From an uncultured Fulvivirga sp. (GTDB taxonomy: Bacteria > Bacteroidota > Bacteroidia > Cytophagales > Cyclobacteriaceae): DNA of 64,000 bases. Location: positions 248,001-312,000 of the forward strand of contig CANMSE010000001.1 in NCBI GenBank assembly GCA_947500555.1, in the 5' to 3' direction. The position numbers and the translations under genes were made by a program. Below the pieces are notes generated by a model. The model saw only the letters and a list, made by a program, of their open reading frames with translations. It did no database searches and was not told the origin of the DNA. Positions 46,211-54,917 of the stretch are shown here, in pieces. Within the stretch, counting starts at the first letter, position 1. Each line of letters starts with the position of its first letter.

Positions 46211-48586
46211 CTATTCTTTTAGCGTTTGCACTGGATTGACGCTTGCAGCCTTGTAAATAGTACTGCTAGTGGTCAGTAGCCCAACCATCAATACAGTTAA
46301 TCCTCCCAAAGCCACAGATATAAATTTAACTGACTGATACTGAACATATAAACTTTTCATAAGCTCTTCAATTACTACGTAGCTTGCCATTGAACCTAGT
46401 ACCAATGAAATAGTCAAAATAATGACAAACTCTTTATTCACCAGGCGAATAATATTTCCAATAGACGCTCCTAACACTTTTCTAACACCAATTTCCTTGC
46501 TTCTTTTTTGGGCATTAAGGTTGGCCAATGCATAAATACCAGATGCTGATAATAGACTACCTAAAACGGTAAGAAATAAAAATATGGTCTTGAGATTACC
46601 AGTGGCTTCCTGTGATTCTCTGTATAAAATATCCTCTTGAAAATCAGCTTGGTACGGAGCTTCAGGAAAAAGCTCTTTCCATGCCAACTCCACCTCTTTT
46701 TGTACCTGCTCTCTATTATCTTGATTAGTATTGATTACCATCCATGAATACTGTTCAGGCCTAGCCATGAAATAGACATAGTAACTGTTTTTATCATCCT
46801 TTAAACCACTCAAGTGATTACTTACAACGCCTATGACCTGATAAATCTTCTCTCCCAGTTTCAAAACAGTACCAATAGGATTTACTAAACCATGTCTTCT
46901 TACGAAATTCTCATCCACTATAATTGAAGATTCTCTGTCACCACTACTGCCCTCTTCAAAAAATCGCCCATTAACTAATTCTAGACCTATCGTTTCAAAG
47001 TAGGTTGCACCCACAGTATGACTATTAGTTGTAATTTTTAATGTATCTAATTCAGCTTTAATATAATGACTAGTATAAGGCCCAATTGGATTATTGGCCA
47101 CTGAAATAGAATTGATTTTTGGATTATTGGCTATGGTATTACTTAATCGGTTATAAGTCTTTTCTCCATCAATATTTATTCTGGTAAGACTCATATGATC
47201 ATATCCAAAATTAATTTCTTTTTGAAAGGACATATTCTGTGATAGCATAATTCCACCACATAACATAATGACGGATAAGGAGAATTGAAAAACGAGTAAA
47301 ACTCTTGTAAGAGCATTTGTGCCTTTTACTCCAGAATTACCACGAAAAAGAATAATAGGACTAAACTTACTATTGAATAATGCAGGATAAATTCCTGCTA
47401 AGATGGCTGATACGAACAAGAGCCCAACCATCGCTATGATGATGTTAGTACCGTTCAGATCATCCAATCCATAATCAAGTTCCCACATTGCAGCAAACTC
47501 AGGGATCATTAATTGAGCTAGCACAAAACTTACTACATTAGCCAGAAAAATAGTAATCACTATTTCCAGCAAAAACTGATTAATGATTTGCCAACGGCTG
47601 GAACCAATCACTTTCCGCACCCCAATTTCCTTCAGTCTTTTACCTGTCAATGCCATAGTAGTATTGGTAAGGTTAAAACAAGCAATTAATAATATGACTC
47701 CTCCTAAAACCGCAAAAATATAAAGGGCAATGGCTGGAATGGGTAACCTTAAATCAGATTGACGTACCTCCTCTCTGGAAATTTTCTCGTGAAACGGTAT
47801 CAATTCGTATCGGCTTGATTTATGATCTTCAACTTGCTGATTATGCAATTCAACAAATCGGCCCAATTGCTTTTCAACACTGGCAATCTGATTCACGTCT
47901 GACAATTCAAAAAGTAATGAAACATTATAACCCTTCTTCCAATCTTGGAGACCGACTTGATAAGATTCTAACAAATTTTCCATGCGCATCAACACTTCTA
48001 TATTGAATGATGTATTTAGTGGCATATCTTCAATCACTCCACCTATCACTACTTCACGAACTTCTTCTCCGAATTTGGCTCGCATTGTCTTCCCAACAGG
48101 TTCCTCATCTGAAAAGAATTTGGCAGCAATTTTCTCTGTTATGAATACACTGTAGGCGTCTTTAAAATTTTCTTTGGAACCTTTTACCAAAGCTATATCG
48201 ACCATATCGAAAAAATCAGCATCAGCGAAACGTACCATTTCATAGAATGCTTCATTTGTAAAACTCAATGCCACACTAGCACTTGTATAGCGACTGTACC
48301 TTTCGATATTAGAAATTTCGTCAGTAGCCATTGGAGCCATTACTGCTGGCGCCATTAACTCTTTGAACTGGGTACCATCCTCTTCAACCTGATGATGTAT
48401 AACCTTGACCAGATTCTTAGTATCTACTCCCTCGAAGTAACTATTGAATTCAATGTTAAAAGCAATGAGCAAATAGGCCGTTAGGCAACATGCCATGGAG
48501 ATTCCCATTCCCAGTGTATTGATGGTTACATAGATTTTGTTTCTGAGAAGATTTCTAAAGGCAATTTTGAAGAAGTTGAAAAACAT
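46211..48586 (-). CDS. Prefix-less FtsX/MacB-like permease (permease H)
   Basis: The protein has 791 residues. The first residues, MFFNFFKIAFRNLLRNKIY, are already the permease core, so this gene shows the unfused form. Eight helices: TM1 (about 20-42), three around 285-420, one near 430, and three near 665-785. Coupling motifs are RLKEIGVRKVIGS and RSKEIGVRKVLGA. It ends VNPVQTLKE. It has no PadR gene and lies downstream of the LRR and dsbA-like genes on the minus strand (67-bp gap). No ATPase partner is adjacent. Confidence 0.9.
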   Translation of the reverse strand: MFFNFFKIAFRNLLRNKIYVTINTLGMGISMACCLTAYLLIAFNIEFNSYFEGVDTKNLVKVIHHQVEEDGTQFKELMAPAVMAPMATDEISNIERYSRYTSASVALSFTNEAFYEMVRFADADFFDMVDIALVKGSKENFKDAYSVFITEKIAAKFFSDEEPVGKTMRAKFGEEVREVVIGGVIEDMPLNTSFNIEVLMRMENLLESYQVGLQDWKKGYNVSLLFELSDVNQIASVEKQLGRFVELHNQQVEDHKSSRYELIPFHEKISREEVRQSDLRLPIPAIALYIFAVLGGVILLIACFNLTNTTMALTGKRLKEIGVRKVIGSSRWQIINQFLLEIVITIFLANVVSFVLAQLMIPEFAAMWELDYGLDDLNGTNIIIAMVGLLFVSAILAGIYPALFNSKFSPIILFRGNSGVKGTNALTRVLLVFQFSLSVIMLCGGIMLSQNMSFQKEINFGYDHMSLTRINIDGEKTYNRLSNTIANNPKINSISVANNPIGPYTSHYIKAELDTLKITTNSHTVGATYFETIGLELVNGRFFEEGSSGDRESSIIVDENFVRRHGLVNPIGTVLKLGEKIYQVIGVVSNHLSGLKDDKNSYYVYFMARPEQYSWMVINTNQDNREQVQKEVELAWKELFPEAPYQADFQEDILYRESQEATGNLKTIFLFLTVLGSLLSASGIYALANLNAQKRSKEIGVRKVLGASIGNIIRLVNKEFVIILTISLVLGSMASYVVIEELMKSLYVQYQSVKFISVALGGLTVLMVGLLTTSSTIYKAASVNPVQTLKE

Positions 48587-48653
48587 AGGCTTGCTTTGGT
48601 CAAGTTTAATTTCAGATTAGACCAAGCCATTCAATTAGGGTTACATTAAAGCC

Positions 48654-49394
48654 TCATCTTTTTTCAAAACTTGTCAACTTATCTATCTGAGAAAGCATTT
48701 GATCAAAGGTACTATAGCCATAAGCGATTTGATGCAATTCGTCATTCCACAATAACAATACAGATGGATAGCCTCTCACTCCCCATGAGCGATTCAGATT
48801 AAATTCATCTGTAGTTTCTTGAATTACTTCGTTGCTTTCAAAGCGATTCATGAAGTCCGCATAATTGATGTCGAACTCATCGCATATACTCGCGTAAAAT
48901 GAGGGATTAGATGGGTCTTGAGACTCTACATAAAACTTTCGTTGGATTGCCTCAAAAAACTCCATCTCGCGATCTTTCACCATTGCGCGGGCCGCCACTA
49001 CTGCTCTACAAGAAGGCTCCGTATCATAATTAAACGTCTCTTTTTCAAAAAGTTCATAGCCAAATGGCTGTCCACTTCGCTGGTTTACCTCTTCCCAATG
49101 ATGTTTTAAGAATGACTTCATTTGATCATCCCATGGATCGCCTCCACCAGGTCTTAGACCTCCTACAAGCACTCTGAATGCAACTTGCTCCTTCCTATAA
49201 TGATCTCTCAGTTTAATCAGATCAGGAGATATCCCCCAGCACCAGGAGCACATAGGATCACCTACATAAATAATCTCGGTTTTATCACCTTTAGGATCTG
49301 TCCCAATGGATGCTAATTCTTGCAGTGATGATGGATTACAAATACCTGTTTCTGGATCGCAGTAACTGTTCATAATTTCTTCGTTTGAAACCAA
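48654..49394 (-). CDS. DsbA-family thiol oxidoreductase
   Basis: A 246-residue protein with a thioredoxin fold and helical insert. The active site CSWC (about 49-52) lies in YVGDPMCSWCWGISPDL, and the cis-proline region reads GVRGYPSVLLLWN. There is no signal peptide, so it is probably cytoplasmic, of the FrnE/DsbA-like type. An N-terminal extension contains two more cysteines (YCDPETGICNP). It starts 17 bp after the LRR gene stop, so they are likely co-transcribed. Its substrate is unknown. Confidence 0.88.
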   Translation of the reverse strand: MVSNEEIMNSYCDPETGICNPSSLQELASIGTDPKGDKTEIIYVGDPMCSWCWGISPDLIKLRDHYRKEQVAFRVLVGGLRPGGGDPWDDQMKSFLKHHWEEVNQRSGQPFGYELFEKETFNYDTEPSCRAVVAARAMVKDREMEFFEAIQRKFYVESQDPSNPSFYASICDEFDINYADFMNRFESNEVIQETTDEFNLNRSWGVRGYPSVLLLWNDELHQIAYGYSTFDQMLSQIDKLTSFEKR

Positions 49395-49411
49395 ACAGCT
49401 TACTTATTCTA

Positions 49412-50602
49412 TTAGTTCGGTTTATTTAAATACTGTTGAATACTTGGTTCTAACTGAAAGATTGAGCGAATCTCCAATGGTTCAAGATATAAGTTTACAT
49501 CTTTAGTCTTTAAATGGTCCTTCACTTTGGTGCTCTCTTCATTATCTAGAGAGTTACCTGCCAACATCACATCTATAAGACCTTTAAGATGATATAATGG
49601 CCAGATACTATTTATTTTATTGCTTTCAGCAAGTAGCCATCTCATCTTGTGCATCTCATCTACTGCAATTAAAGATTCGATTTGGTTTCCAGAAAGAAAT
49701 AGTTTTCGCATTTCTGTAAGATTCTTGATTGGAGATATGTCTTTAATATCATTATCCCTCAAGTCAAGCCATTCAATACTGGTCATATTTTTAAGAAATG
49801 AAATATCTGATAAACCATTATTTCTCAATACCAACACCCCAACATTATTTAAAGAAGACAACGGCTTAAAATTCGTGATTTTAGTTTCCATCAGGTTCAA
49901 TTCGACTACCGAAACTAATGCCGGAATAGTTTTAATATCTTCAATAGGATTGCTCTCTAATATCAGCACGTTTAGTTTGGTTAGTTTACTCAGACAAGAA
50001 ATATCCTTTACATTATTTACAGGTATCCAGATGCCGAACAACTCTGTTAAATCCTGCAATGCTGTTAAGTCTGTTAAGGAATTAAAAGCCATGTTAAAAT
50101 GAGTCAGGTTTTTCCAGTACTTAGCCACTTCAATGGATGAAATCTCATTCCAGTTGAAGGTTATGGTTCTCAAATTAGCAAGCTCGTTTAATCGCGAGAT
50201 ATCGTTAACCTTATTCCTATCCATGGACAAACTTTCCAACTTATGAAGTTTGGCCAATGGACTCACATCTACTATTTGATTTCCATTCAAATTCAACAAC
50301 TCCAAATTCGTCAATTTTGCAAGCGGTGAAATATCAACTAACTTGTTATTACTTAGATACAGACTCTTTAGGTTAGTTGCATATTCCAACCCTGTGAGAT
50401 CAGTAATCTTTTTATTAACGGCCACTAGACGGGTAAGGCTCTCTAAGGTTTCCAATGTAATTGGACCTGTAGGCTGATCAAGAAAATTCCGAATAGAATA
50501 TTCCAAATAAAAATCTGGAATATGAACCGCTTTAGACTTTTGCTGAGCGTTTAATCCCTGAACGCTGGCAATCATAATGAGTATTGTTGTTATTGTTTTC
50601 AT
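49412..50602 (-). CDS. Secreted leucine-rich repeat protein
   Basis: A 396-residue protein. The signal peptide ends LNA-QQKS. About thirteen internalin-type repeats of roughly 22 residues follow (for example NLKSLYLSNNKLVDISPLAK and LELLNLNGNQIVDVSPLAK), framed by a short cap (YLEYSIRNFLDQPTGPIT) and a C-terminal cap. LRR solenoids bind proteins or carbohydrates, and no catalytic domain is present. No anchor or C-terminal secretion domain is visible, so it is probably periplasmic or released. It is upstream of the dsbA-like gene by 17 bp. Confidence 0.9.
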   Translation of the reverse strand: MKTITTILIMIASVQGLNAQQKSKAVHIPDFYLEYSIRNFLDQPTGPITLETLESLTRLVAVNKKITDLTGLEYATNLKSLYLSNNKLVDISPLAKLTNLELLNLNGNQIVDVSPLAKLHKLESLSMDRNKVNDISRLNELANLRTITFNWNEISSIEVAKYWKNLTHFNMAFNSLTDLTALQDLTELFGIWIPVNNVKDISCLSKLTKLNVLILESNPIEDIKTIPALVSVVELNLMETKITNFKPLSSLNNVGVLVLRNNGLSDISFLKNMTSIEWLDLRDNDIKDISPIKNLTEMRKLFLSGNQIESLIAVDEMHKMRWLLAESNKINSIWPLYHLKGLIDVMLAGNSLDNEESTKVKDHLKTKDVNLYLEPLEIRSIFQLEPSIQQYLNKPN

Positions 50603-50678
50603 AGAGCAAACATGAATTAATGTATACCCTTTTCCTTATTAAAAACTAGCTAGATTACCTCAAATTATAATTTGAAAC

Positions 50679-51797
50679 TTATTTGGATACTGAAATTGGG
50701 CTTTCCAGGTAAGACATTGGAGATTGACCCGTAAACTTTTGAAAAGCTCTGTAAAAAGTAGTTTTTGATTTGAACCCAGCCTCCTCTGCCACAGCGGCCA
50801 GAGTATATTTGTCTAGCACATTAGTTTCAAGTTTGGCCTTAACTTCCTCCACTCGATACTTATTTACAAAATCATTAAATGAAATATTAAGCTGACTATT
50901 AATGGCAGCAGATACCGATGCGACATTGGTATTCAACTCTCTGGCCATTTTAGGTAGTGAAAACCCAGTATCTAAGTACAGTTTTTCTTGTTCCATAAGT
51001 CGCGTTAATTCCTTTATCAGAGACTTGTAATTATTAGAATTAGAAGGTTTAATTTTTCGATGGGTGAATTTGGCATAACCAACCGTGGCAATGACATACA
51101 CCAGCGCTGCATAATAAAGTTTAACAAACATGCTAAATGGAATACCCAACCATTCGTCAAAAGCGGTGCCCCTCCAATGGCCAGTAATCTGGCCGATTAT
51201 GACTGAAGTAACATCGAGTGTGTAGCCTATAGAAAACAAAAAAGCCAATACTTTTAACCATGTGTAAAACCTTTTTTGATCTTTGCTTAGTCCGGATTTG
51301 GACGATTGGCTTACTAGATGATACATCTTAAAAGAATAGAATCCAGCCACCAAAATCATAAAAACAGGGTAAAGTGAATAGACTTCAAAATAAAAGTATT
51401 CACCAGCGATAAGGCCCTTATCTGTAGCATGAGTAAGAGTAGTCAACCAGATGCCCAGCGAATACACCCAATAAATACCTGGTAGAATCAAATGCGTAAG
51501 ACTATTCGCTTTAAAACTGCATGAGCCTCTAAAAATGGATTGAAGATAGAGATACACTACAGGGAAAATGAATAGCTCCAAATGCAAGGGAACAAACAAA
51601 AGCATATGAAATTGATCTACCAGCCCACTATTACCAAGAAAAGTAGGAACCAACGATAGACTTACTACAGAGAGTAAAAGTATTAGTAATCGAGCGTGTG
51701 TATTCTTGAATGATTTGCCCGAGGCAATGAGTAAACTTATGATGGTACTTTGTAGTATTCCAAAAAAGATCAGTACGTTGATGGGGTTCAAGTTCAT
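50679..51797 (-). CDS. Membrane-embedded AraC-family regulator
   Basis: A 372-residue protein with a hydrophobic N-terminal region of seven membrane helices (about 5-245) and a C-terminal AraC helix-turn-helix pair (about 265-370). HTH1 contains LPKMARELNTNVASVSAAIN. HTH2 contains LAAVAEEAGFKSKTTFYRAF followed by GQSPMSYL. It is a one-component sensor that stays in the membrane while binding DNA. It is divergent from the PadR3 set, sharing a 163-bp control region, which makes that set and itself the likely targets. The ligand is unknown. Confidence 0.92.
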   Translation of the reverse strand: MNLNPINVLIFFGILQSTIISLLIASGKSFKNTHARLLILLLSVVSLSLVPTFLGNSGLVDQFHMLLFVPLHLELFIFPVVYLYLQSIFRGSCSFKANSLTHLILPGIYWVYSLGIWLTTLTHATDKGLIAGEYFYFEVYSLYPVFMILVAGFYSFKMYHLVSQSSKSGLSKDQKRFYTWLKVLAFLFSIGYTLDVTSVIIGQITGHWRGTAFDEWLGIPFSMFVKLYYAALVYVIATVGYAKFTHRKIKPSNSNNYKSLIKELTRLMEQEKLYLDTGFSLPKMARELNTNVASVSAAINSQLNISFNDFVNKYRVEEVKAKLETNVLDKYTLAAVAEEAGFKSKTTFYRAFQKFTGQSPMSYLESPISVSK

Positions 51798-51879
51798 AAT
51801 TTACAATTAGTCTTATCTACGTGCAACTTTGTAATATGGTTAGCCACTTTATTATCCAAGTTTAGATATTGAATCGCTA

Positions 51880-51953
51880 ATTAAAACTACAATACAGGTA
51901 AATATGTAACCTTCCACAATTACCTCCGTATTAAAACTACATTTTAGTTAAAA
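51880..51953. promoter_or_regulatory. Repeated half-sites upstream of PadR3
   Basis: ATTAAAACTACA occurs twice as a direct repeat (51880-51891 and 51930-51941). The second copy also belongs to an imperfect inverted repeat, TTAAAACTA (51931-51939) against TAGTTAAAA (51945-51953), 7 of 9 matching. The second copy and its surroundings (CTCCGTATTA before it) resemble the corresponding part of the PadR1 region. A long 42-bp-spaced inverted repeat like those of PadR1 and PadR2 is not evident. Candidate binders are PadR3 and the divergent AraC protein. Confidence 0.45.
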
Positions 51954-51960
51954 TAAAGTA

Positions 51961-52293
51961 ATGGGAAAGTATCATTTAGGAGAATTTGAAGAATTAGTGC
52001 TGCTTACAGTAGCTATTCTTAAGGACGAGGCCTACGGAATAGCCATTATTGACGAAATGGAAAGTCGCTTAAAGCGTTCAGTCAGTATTGGAGCTCTCCA
52101 AACCGTACTTCGTAGATTAGAAAAGAAGGGTTTCTTATCATCAGAGTTTGGTGAAGCAACCAAAGTAAGAGGTGGAAAACGCAAACGCTATTTCAGTCTT
52201 ACAGCCTATGGTAAAAAGGTACTCACAGAAACCAAAGAGCAACGAATGGGCCTTTGGAGTGCTATTCCAGAATTTGCTTTTTCTAAAATCTAA
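51961..52293 (+). CDS. PadR-family transcriptional regulator (PadR3)
   Basis: A 110-residue short PadR protein, the third paralogue. It begins MGKYHLGEFEELVLLTVAIL. The recognition region SIGALQTVLRRLEKKGFL is followed by the wing GGKRKRYFSLT, and the tail GLWSAIPEFAF matches PadR1 closely. Its stop overlaps the start of permease E as TAATG, giving coupled translation. It likely represses the PadR3-E-F-G set. The control region is shared with the divergent membrane-bound AraC regulator. Confidence 0.9.
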   Translation: MGKYHLGEFEELVLLTVAILKDEAYGIAIIDEMESRLKRSVSIGALQTVLRRLEKKGFLSSEFGEATKVRGGKRKRYFSLTAYGKKVLTETKEQRMGLWSAIPEFAFSKI

Positions 52294-54917
52294 TGAACGA
52301 TCAACCATCAAAATTCTGGCTTAGGTTCTTTCGCTGGTACTGCCATCCAGATTATCTGGAAGACTTAGAAGGTGATCTGATGGAACGTTTTGAAAATCGA
52401 ACAGAAGAAAAATCTCTCCAATATGCTAAATGGAACTTTACTAAAGATGTGATCCGGTTGTTTCGGCCAGGCATTATAAAGTTCGTTTTCATATTTCAAA
52501 ATCTTAACAAATATGATATGATAGTACATGATTTAAAGGTTGCCTGTAGAAATCTACTTCGGAATAAAGGGTATTCCTATATTAATATTGGTGGACTAGC
52601 TGTAGGCATGATGGTCACTATATTAATCGGACTTTGGGTCCAGGATGAATTGACTTTCAATAAAGTGCATCAAAACTACGACAGAATAGCTCAGGTGATG
52701 CAACACCAAAAAATCAATAATCAAATGTACACACAAGAGTCAATGCCTTTGCCCATAGGTGATGAATTGAGAGCCAAATACTCAGATGATTTTGATCATG
52801 TGGTCATGAGTACCTGGAATGAAAAGTACATTTTGTCGAATAATGAAACTGTTATTTCTCAAACGGGAAGATTTATGGAGGCAGGTGCTCCAAATTTACT
52901 AACCTTAGAAATGAAATCAGGCACCAGAGATGCTTTAAAAAACCCTACGTCCATCTTCCTTTCAGAAATGGCTGCGAAGGCACTTTTCGGGGAGGTAAAT
53001 CCGTTAAATAAAGAACTAAAAATCGGCAATCAACTTGATGTAATAGTTCGGGGAGTTTATAAAGATTTACCGACCACCTCCAGTTTTAGTGAATTATACT
53101 TTATAGCATCTTGGAATCTTTATCTCACTTCAGAACCATGGCTACAACAAGCTAAAGCCAATCCTCAATGGGATGATAATTCATTCAACGTTTTCGCTTT
53201 GACAGCTGAAAACAGTTCTATGGAAGCTCTCAGTAAGAAAATCAAGTCTGTAAAGTATGACAACCTTCGTGAAAATCAGAAATCACTAAATACTGAAGTC
53301 TTCCTCCACCCTATGGCTGACTGGCACTTGCGATCTAATTGGGAGAATGGGCAAAAGACAGGTGGCTCTATAAGTTACGTTTGGCTCTTTAGTACCATTG
53401 GTCTCTTCGTGTTGATGCTGGCGTGCGTCAACTTTATAAATCTAAGCACTGCTCAATCTGAACAAAGAGCAAAAGAAGTTGGTATTAGAAAATCACTAGG
53501 TTCAGCCAGAAGTCAATTAATTCAGCAGTTTTTTGGAGAATCTCTTTTAGTGGTAATCAGCTCTTTCGTTGCATCTATTTTGTTGGTTTTAGTAACTATT
53601 CCCTCTTTTAATCAGTTAGCTGGCAAGCAAATTACTTTTCCGTATTCGGACTGGCCTTTTTGGTTGATTAGTCTTTCCACTGTCCTTTTCGTGAGTATTC
53701 TTACAGGAGGTTATCCTGCACTTTACTTAGCATCCTTACGACCTGTTAGCACCCTAAAGGGCGTTGTCAAATCTGGGTCTTTGGCAAGTACATTTCGAAG
53801 AATTTTAGTTGTTGGTCAGTTTGCTGTTTCTGTAGTGCTAATCATAGGAACACTGGCGGTTGTGAGACAAGTAGAGCATACAAAAGATAGGCCTTTAGGC
53901 TATGATAAAGATGGAACCATCATGATAGAGATGTCAAGCCCTGAATACTATGGCAAATTTGAAGCACTTAGAACAGAGTTGATAACACAGGATGCCATTG
54001 TGGATATGACTCAGTCATCTAGTCCATTAACGGCTAACTGGAATTCAAATGACGGTTTTACCTGGCAAGGAAAAGACCCTGAATTTTTACCTTACTTCAA
54101 TACAGTTTGGATTACTCCGGAATATGGAAATACAGTTGGTTGGAAAATTATGAAGGGAAGAGATTATTCAAAAGAGTTGGCTTCTGATAGAAGTGCTTAC
54201 ATTATCAATGAAGCTGCCGCTGAGTACATGGGAGTAGAAAATCCAGTTGGCACTATCATGCAGTGGTTTGGAGGTCCCGAACATGAGATAATAGGGGTTG
54301 CAGAAAATATGCTTACAGAATCACCCTTTCAATCTATAGCTCCCACTATCTATATCATAGACCGCGAAGAGAATCATGCCAATGTTTTCCTGGCTAAACT
54401 GAATCCTGACAAAAGCTTACAGCAATCATTATCTATTATTAAAAAAACCTTTGGGACATTTCTTCCTAATATTCCTTTCGAATATCAATTCACAGACCAG
54501 CAACACGCCTTGAAATTTTCAGCTGAAGAACGGATTGGCAAGCTCTCCGCCATATTTGCCGTTCTTGCTATATTCATCAGTTGTATTGGCCTTTTTGGAA
54601 TGGCCTCCTTCATGACTGAAAAACGTACGAAAGAAATTGGAATTAGAAAGGTATTAGGTGCTTCAGTCATAAGTCTCTGGCAGTTACTCTCTAAAGAATT
54701 TTTAATACTTGTTGTAATATCATGTATAATAGCCCTGCCTATCGCATATTATGGTGTAGATAAATGGTTACAAAACTACAGTTATCAGACCACACTGGAT
54801 TGGAGTCTATTTGCAACAGCTGTTTGTGGAGCATTAGCCATTACACTGCTCACTGTTAGTTTCAGGTCAGTTAAAGCCGCCAATATGAATCCTGTTAATA
54901 GTATTAAATCAGAGTGA
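52293..54917 (+). CDS. Permease E: prefix domain plus FtsX/MacB-like permease
   Basis: The protein has 874 residues. The prefix is the third flavour, with WYCHPDYLEDLEGDLMERF (about 15-33) followed by KDVIRLFRPGIIKF; a Cys-His pair replaces the IKDE of set 1. The core-start methionine is residue 76 (52518: MIVHDLKVACRNLLRNKG). Coupling motifs are RAKEVGIRKSLGS and RTKEIGIRKVLGA. The WHLRSNWENGQ motif lies before TM2. It ends MNPVNSIKSE. It is directly coupled to PadR3 (1-bp overlap) and followed 4 bp later by permease F. Confidence 0.9.
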   Translation: MNDQPSKFWLRFFRWYCHPDYLEDLEGDLMERFENRTEEKSLQYAKWNFTKDVIRLFRPGIIKFVFIFQNLNKYDMIVHDLKVACRNLLRNKGYSYINIGGLAVGMMVTILIGLWVQDELTFNKVHQNYDRIAQVMQHQKINNQMYTQESMPLPIGDELRAKYSDDFDHVVMSTWNEKYILSNNETVISQTGRFMEAGAPNLLTLEMKSGTRDALKNPTSIFLSEMAAKALFGEVNPLNKELKIGNQLDVIVRGVYKDLPTTSSFSELYFIASWNLYLTSEPWLQQAKANPQWDDNSFNVFALTAENSSMEALSKKIKSVKYDNLRENQKSLNTEVFLHPMADWHLRSNWENGQKTGGSISYVWLFSTIGLFVLMLACVNFINLSTAQSEQRAKEVGIRKSLGSARSQLIQQFFGESLLVVISSFVASILLVLVTIPSFNQLAGKQITFPYSDWPFWLISLSTVLFVSILTGGYPALYLASLRPVSTLKGVVKSGSLASTFRRILVVGQFAVSVVLIIGTLAVVRQVEHTKDRPLGYDKDGTIMIEMSSPEYYGKFEALRTELITQDAIVDMTQSSSPLTANWNSNDGFTWQGKDPEFLPYFNTVWITPEYGNTVGWKIMKGRDYSKELASDRSAYIINEAAAEYMGVENPVGTIMQWFGGPEHEIIGVAENMLTESPFQSIAPTIYIIDREENHANVFLAKLNPDKSLQQSLSIIKKTFGTFLPNIPFEYQFTDQQHALKFSAEERIGKLSAIFAVLAIFISCIGLFGMASFMTEKRTKEIGIRKVLGASVISLWQLLSKEFLILVVISCIIALPIAYYGVDKWLQNYSYQTTLDWSLFATAVCGALAITLLTVSFRSVKAANMNPVNSIKSE

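Noticed and set aside
49620..50102. 160-residue open frame on the + strand
   Set aside because: It lies entirely antisense to the leucine-rich repeat gene; the regular repeat coding produces a long shadow frame.
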